From the NCBI GenBank assembly GCA_000972765.1, contig CP011265.1, positions 3,035,001 through 3,099,000 on the forward strand: DNA of 64,000 bases, in the 5' to 3' direction. The notes beneath the pieces were generated by a model, which was not told the DNA's origin, searched no databases, and saw only the letters and a program-made list of their open reading frames with translations. The position numbers were made by a program, and so were the translations under genes. This document shows, piece by piece, positions 8,805-17,708 of the stretch (position 1 is the first letter of the stretch; every line of letters begins with the position of its first letter). Source of the stretch: Verrucomicrobia bacterium IMCC26134 (GTDB lineage: Bacteria > Verrucomicrobiota > Verrucomicrobiia > Opitutales > Opitutaceae).

Positions 8805-8811
8805 TATCCGT

Positions 8812-8842
8812 CAGGCAGGCAAAGTTCTACTTCGCCTGCCTG
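8812..8842 (+). terminator. Hairpin after TonB receptor, possible terminator
   Basis: CAGGCAGGC at 8812-8820 pairs with GCCTGCCTG at 8834-8842 (9 bp, 13-base loop), seven bases after the receptor stop. There is no T tract directly after it, so strength as an intrinsic terminator is uncertain. Confidence 0.5.
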
Positions 8843-8951
8843 GCCTCAGTCCGACTTCGCTGCAACGGGGGCTTTCTTCGTTTTTCAAACATCCGCCTTT
8901 CCGGCTTTGCCCAGCGGCCCGCCTCCTGCTCACGCTTGCCTTTTCTTACTC

Positions 8952-10202
8952 ATGAGCACCTCCACCACGCCCGTCGCCCGCCCCAAGAAAGTCGCCTTCC
9001 TCACCGCCGGCGGCCTCGCGCCTTGCCTCAGCTCCGCCGTCGGCGGTCTCATCGAACGCTACAGCGAAATCGCACCCGACATCGAGCTCATCGCCTACCA
9101 CAGCGGCTACAAGGGCCTCCTCCTCGGCGACTCCTACAAAATAGGCCCCGCCGAACGCGCCGCCGCCCCGATCCTTCACAGGCACGGCGGCAGCCCCATC
9201 GGAAACTCCCGCGTCAAACTCACCAACGTCAAGGACTGCGTGAAGCGCGGCCTCGTCAAAGAGGGCCAGGATCCGCAAAAGGTCGCCGCCGACCAGCTCA
9301 TCAAGGACGGCGTGGACATCCTCCACACCATCGGTGGTGACGACACCAACACCGCCGCCGCCGACCTCGCCGCCTTCCTCGCGCGCAACAACTACGGTCT
9401 CACCGTCATCGGTTTGCCCAAGACCATCGACAACGACGTCTTCCCCATCCGCCAGTCCCTCGGCGCCTACACCGCCGCCGAACAGGGCGCGCGCTACTTC
9501 CGCAACGTCGTCTCCGAGCACAACGCCAACCCGCGCATGCTCATCATCCACGAGGTCATGGGCCGCGCCTGCGGCTGGCTCACCGCCGCCACCGCCGCCG
9601 ACTACCGCAAACTCCTCGACCGCGAGGACTTTGTCCCAGGCCTCGGACTCTCCCGCGCCAACCTCGACGTCCACGCCATTTTCATCCCCGAGATGGCCAT
9701 CAATCTCGCCGCCGAGGCCGCCCGTCTCAAGGCCGTCATGGATAAACACGACAACGTGAACATCTTCATCTCCGAGGGGGCTGGCGTGGAGGCCATCATC
9801 GCAGAGATGCAGGCCAAGGGCCAGGAAGTGCCCCGCGACGCCTTCGGCCACGTCAAACTCGATGCCATCAACCCCGGAAAATGGTTCGGCGAACAGTTCG
9901 CCAGGATGCTCGGCGCCGAAAAGGTGCTCGTTCAAAAATCCGGCTACTTCGCCCGCGCCGCCGCCGCCAACGCCGACGATCTTCGCCTCATCAAGAGCTG
10001 CACCGACCTGGCCGTCGAATGCGCCCTGCGCCGCGAGAGCGGCGTCATCGGCCACGACGAGGACCAGGGCGGTATCCTCCGCGCCATCGAGTTCCCCCGC
10101 ATCAAGGGCGGCAAGCCCTTCGATATCGCCACCCCTTGGTTCGTCTCCCTTCTCGCCTCCCTGGGCCAGCCAAAGGGCGAAAAAGTCCACGTCGCGCACT
10201 GA
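8952..10202 (+). CDS. pfp: Pyrophosphate-dependent phosphofructokinase
   Basis: A 416-residue cytoplasmic enzyme interconverting fructose 6-phosphate and fructose 1,6-bisphosphate with PPi as phosphoryl donor. Family motifs: GGDDT at 128-132, PKTIDND at 156-162 (catalytic Asp160) and MGR at 203-205. The second Asp of GGDDT (Asp131) and Lys157 are the residues that mark the PPi-linked type; ATP-linked enzymes carry GGDGS and Gly there. I chose ATG 8952 because the protein then begins just ahead of the first strand (KKVAFLTAGG). It is followed by a LapA-like gene after 91 bases. A reversible PPi enzyme suits a fermentative or energy-saving glycolysis. Confidence 0.93.
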   Translation: MSTSTTPVARPKKVAFLTAGGLAPCLSSAVGGLIERYSEIAPDIELIAYHSGYKGLLLGDSYKIGPAERAAAPILHRHGGSPIGNSRVKLTNVKDCVKRGLVKEGQDPQKVAADQLIKDGVDILHTIGGDDTNTAAADLAAFLARNNYGLTVIGLPKTIDNDVFPIRQSLGAYTAAEQGARYFRNVVSEHNANPRMLIIHEVMGRACGWLTAATAADYRKLLDREDFVPGLGLSRANLDVHAIFIPEMAINLAAEAARLKAVMDKHDNVNIFISEGAGVEAIIAEMQAKGQEVPRDAFGHVKLDAINPGKWFGEQFARMLGAEKVLVQKSGYFARAAAANADDLRLIKSCTDLAVECALRRESGVIGHDEDQGGILRAIEFPRIKGGKPFDIATPWFVSLLASLGQPKGEKVHVAH

Positions 10203-10293
10203 CGCCACGGATGGGCCGAACCACCCAGGTCGCTCCGTATTGCGCTTGGCATGGTCCGTCCGCGCCCGATTGCATGCACACACTCCCACCCAA

Positions 10294-10545
10294 ATGACCT
10301 CCATCATCTTTCGCACCCTCGGTTTTCTGCTCATTCTTTTCGTCGTGGTTTTCATCGGCATGGAAAACACCCAGTCGATCGACTTCCGCTTCTCGGTCTT
10401 GCTCGACAAGCCCGTGCGCACCTCTGCCGCCCTGGTCTATTTCGCCATTTTCGCCGTCGGAGTGATCGGCGGCACCTTGCTCAACGCCGGTCGCGCCGGC
10501 GGTGGTTCAGGCAAGGATGGATCATCACGCGCCAAGAAGAAATAA
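10294..10545 (+). CDS. LapA-domain (DUF1049) small membrane protein
   Basis: An 83-residue protein with two transmembrane helices (about residues 5-24 and 44-64) separated by a short segment with MENTQSIDFRFSVL. This two-helix hairpin with an 'ENTQ-x-V/I-x-F' block is typical of the LapA/YciS-type DUF1049 family. The C-terminal tail is Gly/Lys-rich (ending RAKKK) and should face the cytoplasm. The family acts in envelope assembly in enterobacteria (LapAB regulate LPS synthesis), but no lapB neighbour is here. Lies 51 bases before the transglutaminase-like gene. Confidence 0.75.
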   Translation: MTSIIFRTLGFLLILFVVVFIGMENTQSIDFRFSVLLDKPVRTSAALVYFAIFAVGVIGGTLLNAGRAGGGSGKDGSSRAKKK

Positions 10546-10596
10546 TTCCCGCCCAGCGCGGCGCTTCACGTCCTCCTCCTCGCGCCGTCCGGCCCC

Positions 10597-11499
10597 ATGC
10601 TTTTCCGCATCCAACATCGCACCACCTATCGCTATGCGGGCGAGGCCAGCGAGTCCTTCATGGAGGCCCGCCTCACTCCGGTGGAGGACAACCGCCAGCG
10701 TCTGCTATCCCGCGAGTTTTCGACCGAGCCAGCCGGCCGCGTTCATCGTTACCCTGACTACTTTGGAAATCTGGTCGAATCCTTCGCCGTGGCCCACCGC
10801 CACAGTCGCCTGGTGGTCGAGAGCCGCTCCGTGGTTGAAACCCATCCTTGGGCGCCGCCCAAGGCCGCGCTGGAAATCAGCGTGTCCGAAGCCCGGCAGA
10901 TTTATCGATCCGAGCGTCTGCGGCTCTACGAGTTTCTGATGCCCTCGGATGCCATTACGATGTCCGCCGCAGTCAATCGTCTGGCCAACCAGTTTTTCAA
11001 ATCCGGCAACGATCTCGGCGCCTCCCTTCTGCGCCTCAACCACTGGATAAAGGAGAACTTCCGCTACGTTCCCGGCATCACCCGTATCGACACCCCCGTC
11101 ACCGAGGTGCTCACGCTCAAGGCCGGGGTTTGCCAGGACTTCGCCCAGGTCATGATCGCCATCCTGCGCTCCGCCGAGATTCCCGCCCGCTATGTCACCG
11201 GCTACATCGAGACGGAAAATCAACGCAAGGCGGCCGAACTGAAAAACGCTCCCGCCGCCCTCATCGGCTCCGCCGAAAGTCACGCCTGGGTCGAGGTCTA
11301 CCTGCCCGGCGGTTTCTGGTATCCGCTCGATCCGACCAACGACTGCGCCGTCGGCGAGCGGCACGTCAAGGTCGCCTGCGGCCGCGATTACCACGATAGC
11401 ACGCCGACGCGCGGCGTTTTCAAGGGCACCCGCACCGATAAGCTCGACGTCTCGGTTCACATGCTGCGCCAGGAAGCGCCCGCCGCGATCAAGGCTTGA
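10597..11499 (+). CDS. Transglutaminase-like domain protein
   Basis: A 300-residue protein with the bacterial transglutaminase N-terminal region (FRIQHRTTYRYAGEASESFMEARL) and a transglutaminase/protease-like core. The catalytic triad is visible: Cys179 in AGVCQDFA, His229 in SHAWVEVYLP and Asp245 in PLDPTND. There is no signal peptide. Members of this group are often next to alpha-E/circularly permuted ATP-grasp genes; none is present here, so the role (peptidase or amidase-like) is undetermined. It converges on rarA with an 11-base overlap of the two 3' ends. Confidence 0.88.
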   Translation: MLFRIQHRTTYRYAGEASESFMEARLTPVEDNRQRLLSREFSTEPAGRVHRYPDYFGNLVESFAVAHRHSRLVVESRSVVETHPWAPPKAALEISVSEARQIYRSERLRLYEFLMPSDAITMSAAVNRLANQFFKSGNDLGASLLRLNHWIKENFRYVPGITRIDTPVTEVLTLKAGVCQDFAQVMIAILRSAEIPARYVTGYIETENQRKAAELKNAPAALIGSAESHAWVEVYLPGGFWYPLDPTNDCAVGERHVKVACGRDYHDSTPTRGVFKGTRTDKLDVSVHMLRQEAPAAIKA

Positions 11500-12850
11500 G
11501 CGCCCGCGCCCGCATTTCCCGCCACCTTGCCAGTCGCTCCGCGAGCTTGGCCTCGATGCCGGCTGTCTTGGGCGTGAAGAGCGTGAGCGGCTTCTCAAGG
11601 GCCGACTGCGGAGCGATGTTCTCCGGATAATCGTGGGCGTAGAGGTAGCCCTTGCCGTGGCCGAGCAGTTTGTTGGCTTTGCCACCCTTGTCGCGCATCG
11701 GCATCGGCACGCTTTGCACCGGCTGAGAGTTCAGCGCGTGTTTCGCCGCTGCGAGTGCCAGTGTCACGGAGTTGCTCTTGGGCGCGCAGGCGATGTGCAG
11801 CGTCGCATGGGCCAGCGCATACTCGGCCTCGGGCAGGCCCACAAACTCGCACGCATGGTGCGCCGCCACCGCCAGCGGCAGCGCAAGGGCGTCCGCCAGG
11901 CCCACGTCTTCGCTGGCAAGGATGACGAGCCGACGCGCAATGAAGCGCGGGTCCTCGCCGCCGGCGAGCATCTTGACCAGCCAGTAGAGCGCGGCGTCGG
12001 GGTCCGAGCCTCGGCAGCTTTTGATAAAGGCTGAAATCGTGTCGTAGTGCTCGTCCTCGTCCGCGTCGTAACGGATGCGACGTTCGCGCGCGAAAAGCTC
12101 CAGCTCGGCCGTCGTGATCGCCGCCCCTGGCGGCAGCCCCGCCACGATGACCTCGAGGGCGTTCAGTGCGCGCCTTAGATCGCCTTCGCAAAGGCCGGCG
12201 AGGTCCAGCAACACCGCCTCGTCCGCCGTGCAGCCCGAGGCGCCGAGACCGCGCTCGGCGTCGGCCAGCGCACGCGCCAGCACCGATGCCACGGCCGCAG
12301 GCGCGAGCGGCTCCAGCCGGAACAGGTGGCTGCGCGAGAGCAGCGGGGGATTGACGTAGAAACCGGGATTATGCGTCGTCGCCCCGATCAGGCGGATGTG
12401 CCCTTCCTCGACGTCGGGCAGCAGCAGGTCCTGCTGGGATTTGTTAAAGCGGTGCAGCTCGTCAATGAAGAGCAGCGTCGGCTCGCTCGGCCGGCGCCGA
12501 GCCGCGCCGAGTATCTCGCGCAGCTCGCCCACGTTGCTCATCACCGCATTGACCCGCACAAAACGACTGCCCGTCACGCGCGCGATCACCTCCGCGAAAC
12601 TGGTTTTACCGCACCCCGGCGGCCCGTAAAACACCAGGCTCCCGAAGCGATTTGACGAGATGAGGCGCGCGAGCAGGCCGTCAGGCTTGGTGAGGTGTTC
12701 CTGCCCCGCGATCTCGGCCAGCGTGCGCGGTCGCATCCGCGCCGCCAATGGCTGCGCCGCACGCGTGGTCTCGCCTGCCGGCTCGGCGGTTGGCTCCGAC
12801 AAGGGTGGCGCAGCATCGGCAAAAAGGTCAGGCAGGTCGTCGCGAGGCAT
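11489..12850 (-). CDS. rarA: Replication-associated recombination protein A (RarA/MgsA)
   Basis: A 453-residue AAA+ clamp-loader-like ATPase that acts at stalled replication forks. Recognised by PLAARMRPRTLAEIAGQEHL, Walker A YGPPGCGKTS, Walker B FIDELHRF and the C-terminal MgsA region (YLYAHDYPENIAPQ). It has a short Pro/Glu-rich N-terminal extension; in-frame ATGs at 12862 and 12850 and one further upstream are possible, and I use 12850 (MPRDDLPDLF), which gives a natural beginning. The extension resembles a clamp- or SSB-interacting tail (DLPDLF), which is inference. Monocistronic on this strand. Confidence 0.93.
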   Translation of the reverse strand: MPRDDLPDLFADAAPPLSEPTAEPAGETTRAAQPLAARMRPRTLAEIAGQEHLTKPDGLLARLISSNRFGSLVFYGPPGCGKTSFAEVIARVTGSRFVRVNAVMSNVGELREILGAARRRPSEPTLLFIDELHRFNKSQQDLLLPDVEEGHIRLIGATTHNPGFYVNPPLLSRSHLFRLEPLAPAAVASVLARALADAERGLGASGCTADEAVLLDLAGLCEGDLRRALNALEVIVAGLPPGAAITTAELELFARERRIRYDADEDEHYDTISAFIKSCRGSDPDAALYWLVKMLAGGEDPRFIARRLVILASEDVGLADALALPLAVAAHHACEFVGLPEAEYALAHATLHIACAPKSNSVTLALAAAKHALNSQPVQSVPMPMRDKGGKANKLLGHGKGYLYAHDYPENIAPQSALEKPLTLFTPKTAGIEAKLAERLARWREMRARALKP

Positions 12851-13013
12851 ATCGCCCGTCATCCAAGCGCCGCGCCGCACGGAATCGAACCTTAATCCTC
12901 TCCTCAACTCACACCGAGGCCCGGTCCTTCACCGGATTGTTACCGTAAAATGCGTCGCCACCAGGAGCACCAACGGTCACTCCCTTGTAACAACACCGCC
13001 CTTCCCCAACGCC

Positions 13014-13937
13014 ATGATCAAACGTATCCACGCCCTCTTCGCCTGCCTTTTCGCATCTTCCATCGCCTCCATCACCCTCGCCGCTGCTCCCCGCGCCGCG
13101 CACGTTTTCATCATCAGCTTCGACCAGGCCGCGCCCTCCAATATCGCCGCCGCCGAGATGCCCCTGTTTAAGTCGATGGTCGCCCGGGGTGCGCACACCT
13201 GGGAGGCCTACACCATCGTGCCGAGCCTCACCCTGCCCTCGCACACGTCCATGCTCACCGGCGTGGGTATCCAAAAACACCAGATCACCTGGAACGAGTG
13301 GGACGCCACCAAACCGCTCTCCGTGCCCACGATCTTCCAGCTCGCCAAGGCCCAGGGGCTTGGCACCGCCATGGTCGCCTCCAAGGCCAAGTTCAAAACC
13401 TTCGAGCAAGCGGGCGGCCTCGACACCTTCGTCATCCCCTCCGACTACCTGTGCAAAGGCATCGCCGCCGCCGCCGCTGAAATTCTGAAAAAGGAAACAC
13501 CCGCCCTCTTCTTTATTCACTTCGGCGACCCCGATTTCACCGGCCACCAATTCGGTGTAAACTCCCCCGAGAAAATGAAGGCCCTAGCCGAGTGCGACGC
13601 TGCGCTGAAGGTCATCCGCGAGGCCATCGACGCCGCCGGCATCGCCGATTCGAGCGTCATCATCCTCACGGCGGACCACGGCGGCCACGATCGCAGCCAA
13701 GCCGAGCTCGATGACATGGTGAGTCGAGGCCATGCGCCGCAAATCGGCACCCACGGAGACGCTAGGTCCGACGATGTCATCATCCCCTGGGTGGTTTGGG
13801 GCAAAGGCGTGAAATCCGGCTTCACCGTCACCGCCCCCGTGGTCCAATACGACACCGCCGCCACCGCCCTCTGGCTCCTCGGCGTCCCCCTCCCCGAAAA
13901 CTTCTGGGGCCGCCCCGTCATCAGCGCGTTTGAGTGA
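13014..13937 (+). CDS. Secreted alkaline-phosphatase-superfamily phosphodiesterase
   Basis: A 307-residue protein with a signal peptide (MIKRIHALFACLFASSIASI, cleavage near LAAAPRAA). It belongs to the type I phosphodiesterase/nucleotide pyrophosphatase group: first metal Asp in IISFDQAA, nucleophile Thr in LPSHTSMLTG, and the ILTADHGGHD metal motif. It is shorter than typical NPPs, consistent with the small bacterial form. Expected to act in the periplasm on phosphodiester or phosphonate substrates; the substrate cannot be stated. The ATG at 13014 is chosen because it opens the signal peptide. Confidence 0.88.
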   Translation: MIKRIHALFACLFASSIASITLAAAPRAAHVFIISFDQAAPSNIAAAEMPLFKSMVARGAHTWEAYTIVPSLTLPSHTSMLTGVGIQKHQITWNEWDATKPLSVPTIFQLAKAQGLGTAMVASKAKFKTFEQAGGLDTFVIPSDYLCKGIAAAAAEILKKETPALFFIHFGDPDFTGHQFGVNSPEKMKALAECDAALKVIREAIDAAGIADSSVIILTADHGGHDRSQAELDDMVSRGHAPQIGTHGDARSDDVIIPWVVWGKGVKSGFTVTAPVVQYDTAATALWLLGVPLPENFWGRPVISAFE

Positions 13938-14025
13938 TCACCGTCCGTCGCACGCCATCAGATCAGAAGTCCGTCCGCTTGCGCTTGCTTAGCTCGGCGT
14001 GGAAAAACACCGTCAATACAGCTCC

Positions 14026-16017
14026 ATGCAATTGGCGATACCTCTCAAACACCTCGGCTTCCTCCTCCCCGGCCTCGACGACAGCCTGCCGCCCGCCGAA
14101 ATCGCCGCCCGCCTGCATGCCCACTTTGCCTTCGCCGGTGACATCACCGTGACCATCACAGAGGGCGTCGCCTATGTCACCGGTGACGAGGCCGCCCTCG
14201 CCAAACGCGACGAGGCCGCCCGTCTCGCCGAACGCGCCGCCAAACGTGCCCGCGACGGCGACTTCGCCCGCGCCGTCGAGCTCTACGAACGCGTCCTGCA
14301 ACTCCACCCCACCCTCGCCACCGCCCACCGCGAGCTCGCCATGTCCCTCATGGAGCTGGGAAGCCTCGACGCCGCCAAAGACGCCCTCATCGACGCCATC
14401 AAACTCGCCCCCGACGACGCCTGGAGCTTCGTAGTCCTGGGCAACGTCTACGCCCGCCTCGCCCAGCCCGCCCTCGCGAAGCGTTTCCAACTCCGCGCCC
14501 TCGAACTCAAACTTGGCGACGCCTGGGCGCTCAACGGCCTCGCCGCCGCCGAGATGGCCCTCGGCGAAACGGACGCCGGCATAGCCCACTTCGCCGAGGC
14601 CACCCGCCTTCATCCCACCTTCGCCAATGCTTGGCTGGGCAAGGCCATCGCAGAACATAACGCCGGACGCCCCGCCGACACGGACCTCACTCTCCGCGGC
14701 CTGTTCGCCCATGCACGTGCCGCCGACACCCGCGACCGTCCCGTATTCACCCAGGCCCGCCTCCTATTCGTCGAGGCTCAGACCGCCCTCGCCGCGCAGC
14801 AGGAATCCGACGCATTCAAAACCACGCAGGCCCTTCGCGCCGAGGTCGAAACCATTTCCGGTCACGCCGTAGATATCGTGGAGGAAAAGCTTCCCGCCGG
14901 CATCGCCGGCCGCGCCCAGATGGCGTGGAAACACGGCCGCGCGCGCCACCGCATTTCGATATGCCTGCAAGCCCCCCCCCCCCAATCACTTGCGCTTCAC
15001 CTTCAGTGTCACGAGCTGACGCACATTCAGCTCGAAGCTGAGGCCCGCGCCGTCGGTCTAAACCGTTTCTTCGCCACCGACCCCGCCACCCAGGCGGCCG
15101 CCCTCGCCGACCTCGCGCCCGACATCAGGCGCATCACGAAACACTTCCCGCGTGCCGACGCCGCTGCCGAACTCGCCACCGAACTCATAGCCGGCACCTG
15201 CGGACTCGCGTTCAACGTCCCGCTCGACATCCTCATCGAGCGCCGCCTCCACGCCACCCGCCCCGCGCTGCGCGCCATCCAGCTACTCTCGCTGCAACGC
15301 CTCGCCCGGGAAGCCGCCGACGCCACTCTCCGTCCCGAGATCCGCAAGATCACGCCGCCGAAAATCCTCCGCATCGCCTGCGCGCTTAACGGCCTCGCCG
15401 CCCTCTTCCTCGACGACCTCAGCGGCGGTGCCACCGACACCTTCGTTCCCTACGCCGCCCTCGACACCGCCGACACCTCCCGCCGCCTCTGGACCCGCTG
15501 GCAGGAACTCGCCGCCGCCTGGACCCCCGCCGCCGAATACACGTGGGTGGATGAGTTCGCCGACCTCCTCGGCATCCGCGTCTGGTTCACGTGGAAACCC
15601 GACCCCGGCCCCTCCGCCACGAGTGGCGACACCGCCGACTTCCCGCCCCGCGTCAAAGAGCCCGACCTCACGCTCGAAGGCACGACCAACCCCGAGCTAC
15701 TCCGCGCCAAACACCCGGCAGCCGTCTGGTTCCTGCTCGATGCGCTGAAGCGTTTCGCCGCCATGAGCACGCCACAAATCCACGCACTCACGCTGGAAGT
15801 GGCGCGCGTCGGCCAAGAAGGCCTGGACTACGCCAGCGCGGATAAAAAATACACCCTCCGCGCCCTCCCCGGCGAACAGTTCAGCGGCCTGCAGCTCATG
15901 TGCTTCATGTTCGCCGGCTTTAAGCGCATCGCCCCCGACATGGACGCGAAGATGGATCTCGAGGAGCCATTCTTGGCAGCGCTGCAGTTATTTAACCAAC
16001 AACGAGGTGAGGGATAA
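14026..16017 (+). CDS. TPR protein with an HExxH (zincin-like) motif
   Basis: A 663-residue protein, no signal peptide. Residues about 60-260 are built from tetratricopeptide-like helix pairs (blocks such as AVELYERVLQLHPTLATAHRELA and AHFAEATRLHPTFANAWLGKA). The middle carries CHELTHIQLEAEAR, an HExxH motif (His329, Glu330, His333) followed by acidic residues, which suggests a metallopeptidase fold. The C-terminal half is helical and unassigned. A 12-C homopolymer lies only 27 bases before the HELTH codons. An in-frame GTG at 13999 is an alternative start. The gene is very GC-rich like its left neighbours, and only three bases separate its stop from the McrB-like ATPase. I do not know a described function. 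Confidence 0.7.
   Translation: MQLAIPLKHLGFLLPGLDDSLPPAEIAARLHAHFAFAGDITVTITEGVAYVTGDEAALAKRDEAARLAERAAKRARDGDFARAVELYERVLQLHPTLATAHRELAMSLMELGSLDAAKDALIDAIKLAPDDAWSFVVLGNVYARLAQPALAKRFQLRALELKLGDAWALNGLAAAEMALGETDAGIAHFAEATRLHPTFANAWLGKAIAEHNAGRPADTDLTLRGLFAHARAADTRDRPVFTQARLLFVEAQTALAAQQESDAFKTTQALRAEVETISGHAVDIVEEKLPAGIAGRAQMAWKHGRARHRISICLQAPPPQSLALHLQCHELTHIQLEAEARAVGLNRFFATDPATQAAALADLAPDIRRITKHFPRADAAAELATELIAGTCGLAFNVPLDILIERRLHATRPALRAIQLLSLQRLAREAADATLRPEIRKITPPKILRIACALNGLAALFLDDLSGGATDTFVPYAALDTADTSRRLWTRWQELAAAWTPAAEYTWVDEFADLLGIRVWFTWKPDPGPSATSGDTADFPPRVKEPDLTLEGTTNPELLRAKHPAAVWFLLDALKRFAAMSTPQIHALTLEVARVGQEGLDYASADKKYTLRALPGEQFSGLQLMCFMFAGFKRIAPDMDAKMDLEEPFLAALQLFNQQRGEG
14972..14983. 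repeat. C12 homopolymer inside the TPR/HExxH gene
   Basis: Twelve consecutive C residues within the coding frame (codons GCC CCC CCC CCC CAA). Loss or gain of one C would shift the frame immediately before the HELTH motif. Such tracts slip during replication and are also error-prone in sequencing. In this copy the frame is open (ON). Confidence 0.9.
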
Positions 16018-16020
16018 CTT

Positions 16021-17700
16021 ATGAACCTATGGATCGTGCCAGCCGCAGATAATGCATCGTTAGATAACATACCCAAGTCCTTGAGTGAACCAGTCCCGAG
16101 TTCGGTTCTGGAGAAGCATGGACTAACCAACGGAAGCCACGCTTGGGGCGCCAGAAGAGGTCCCGCTAACGACAATAAATTCGAAGACATGAGGGCGGGT
16201 GACATCTGTATTTTTTACACCCAAACCTCACGGAGTGACGGCTCCAAGAAATTCAATTGGGCCGGTCGTGTAAGCCAATATGTGTGCTCATCAGATTTGT
16301 CTCAAGATATCTGGGGATCACCAAACTTCGAACACGTCTACCTGCTGGACGAAGTTTGGCCCATATCTATTTCGCTCGACGAATATGCCAGCGCGACCGG
16401 TTACCAAGCAGCGGCACCTAAAGGCATCTTTCGAGCATCCGATGACAACCTTGAGCGGATAGGCAACATAGAGGCTTGGGCAAGAGGGAGACCAAACACC
16501 GCACGTAACTCGCGTCCTAGAGAGATTCCCACAAACATGATGCAACCAATATTAGATTTTATCGCAGCACGTGGAATAGATTTCAGCCTAGTAACACTGT
16601 CTCGTTTCTACGCATCCCTCCGCGCCAAACCCTTCGTTATACTTGCAGGCAATTCCGGCACCGGAAAATCACGCCTAGTCCGCCTCTTCGCCGAGGCCTG
16701 TGGCGCCACGGTTGAAAACGGTGGTTTCCACCTAGTCGCTGTGCGCCCCGACTGGAACGACAGCGGTGATTTGCTGGGCCACCTCGACCTCGAAAATCAA
16801 TTTCGACCGGGCCAGATTTTCAACGCGCTACTTATCGCCCACGCGGAGCCGAAACGTCCGGTGTTCGTGTGCCTCGACGAGATGAACCTCGCCCGCGTCG
16901 AACATTACTTCTCCGACTTCCTTTCCAAGATCGAGTCCCGCCGCCGCACGGACGATGGGCGTGTTATCACCGATCCGGTAATACACGCCGAAGAGCTGAC
17001 CTCCAAACTCCTCGAACGCGTCCCCGATCGCCTGAGTCCTGTGCTGCAAGAATTACAATCGACAGGACGAGGCATCGATTTACCGCCCAACCTCCTCATC
17101 GTTGGAACCGTCAACATGGACGAAACAACGCACGCATTTAGCCGCAAGGTGCTTGACCGTGCCCACACTCTCGAAATCGAAGCCGGTCCACTTTCAACGC
17201 CGCCTTCCAGCGCGAAAGTCACGCCTCCGACTCCGCAATCCATCGATCTCAGGGCAACTTTTCTAACCGCGTCCGACATGATGCCAGATGCGGAGAACGC
17301 CTCGAAACTCCAACGTGTCTCCAAGCTCTTAGATGAACTTAATGATACGCTCGCTGAGGCCAGTTTACAGGTTGCCTATCGCACTCGGGACGAGGCGGCT
17401 GCATTCTTCATCCATGCCACAGCTGCAGGCCTATCCAATGAGGCTGCAGAGCATGCTATCGTGATGCAGAAGATTCTGCCCCGAGTGCAAGGCAGCTCGC
17501 CGCGCCTGGCACGGGTCCTTCAAGAGTTGTTAAAAAGGTTCAATCCTGGAGCAGCGCTCGACGCCGATGACCCCACCAAACTCTCCGCTCAACTGCTCGC
17601 GCTGCGTCGTGACGCCGTAAACCCGGCCTTGGTGCGCAAGCTCGCAGGGATGTGGTTGGTATACATTGAAGAGGGCTTCACTTCATTCTGGATCGCCTGA
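16021..17700 (+). CDS. McrB-type AAA+ NTPase with N-terminal PUA/EVE-like domain
   Basis: A 559-residue motor subunit of a probable modification-dependent (type IV) restriction system. Residues 1 to about 150 resemble an EVE/PUA-like reader domain (DICIFYTQTS, then FNWAGRVSQYV and EVWPISISLDEY), a fold that recognises modified bases. The AAA+ domain follows with Walker A GNSGTGKS (210-217), Walker B VCLDEMN (Asp286, Glu287) and NMDE at 365-368, the position of the McrB signature, then FSRKVLDRA. GTP preference is known for McrB but not shown here. It starts three bases after the TPR gene and ends eight bases before its nuclease partner. Base composition is clearly less GC-rich than its neighbours, suggesting transfer. 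The EVE assignment is moderate; the McrB assignment is strong. Confidence 0.85.
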   Translation: MNLWIVPAADNASLDNIPKSLSEPVPSSVLEKHGLTNGSHAWGARRGPANDNKFEDMRAGDICIFYTQTSRSDGSKKFNWAGRVSQYVCSSDLSQDIWGSPNFEHVYLLDEVWPISISLDEYASATGYQAAAPKGIFRASDDNLERIGNIEAWARGRPNTARNSRPREIPTNMMQPILDFIAARGIDFSLVTLSRFYASLRAKPFVILAGNSGTGKSRLVRLFAEACGATVENGGFHLVAVRPDWNDSGDLLGHLDLENQFRPGQIFNALLIAHAEPKRPVFVCLDEMNLARVEHYFSDFLSKIESRRRTDDGRVITDPVIHAEELTSKLLERVPDRLSPVLQELQSTGRGIDLPPNLLIVGTVNMDETTHAFSRKVLDRAHTLEIEAGPLSTPPSSAKVTPPTPQSIDLRATFLTASDMMPDAENASKLQRVSKLLDELNDTLAEASLQVAYRTRDEAAAFFIHATAAGLSNEAAEHAIVMQKILPRVQGSSPRLARVLQELLKRFNPGAALDADDPTKLSAQLLALRRDAVNPALVRKLAGMWLVYIEEGFTSFWIA

Positions 17701-17708
17701 TTTAAGCG

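Noticed and set aside
12862-12945. GGTTCGATTCC-like T-arm on the minus strand near the rarA start
   Set aside because: The flanking stem does not pair properly and no acceptor, D or anticodon arm can be built; not a tRNA.
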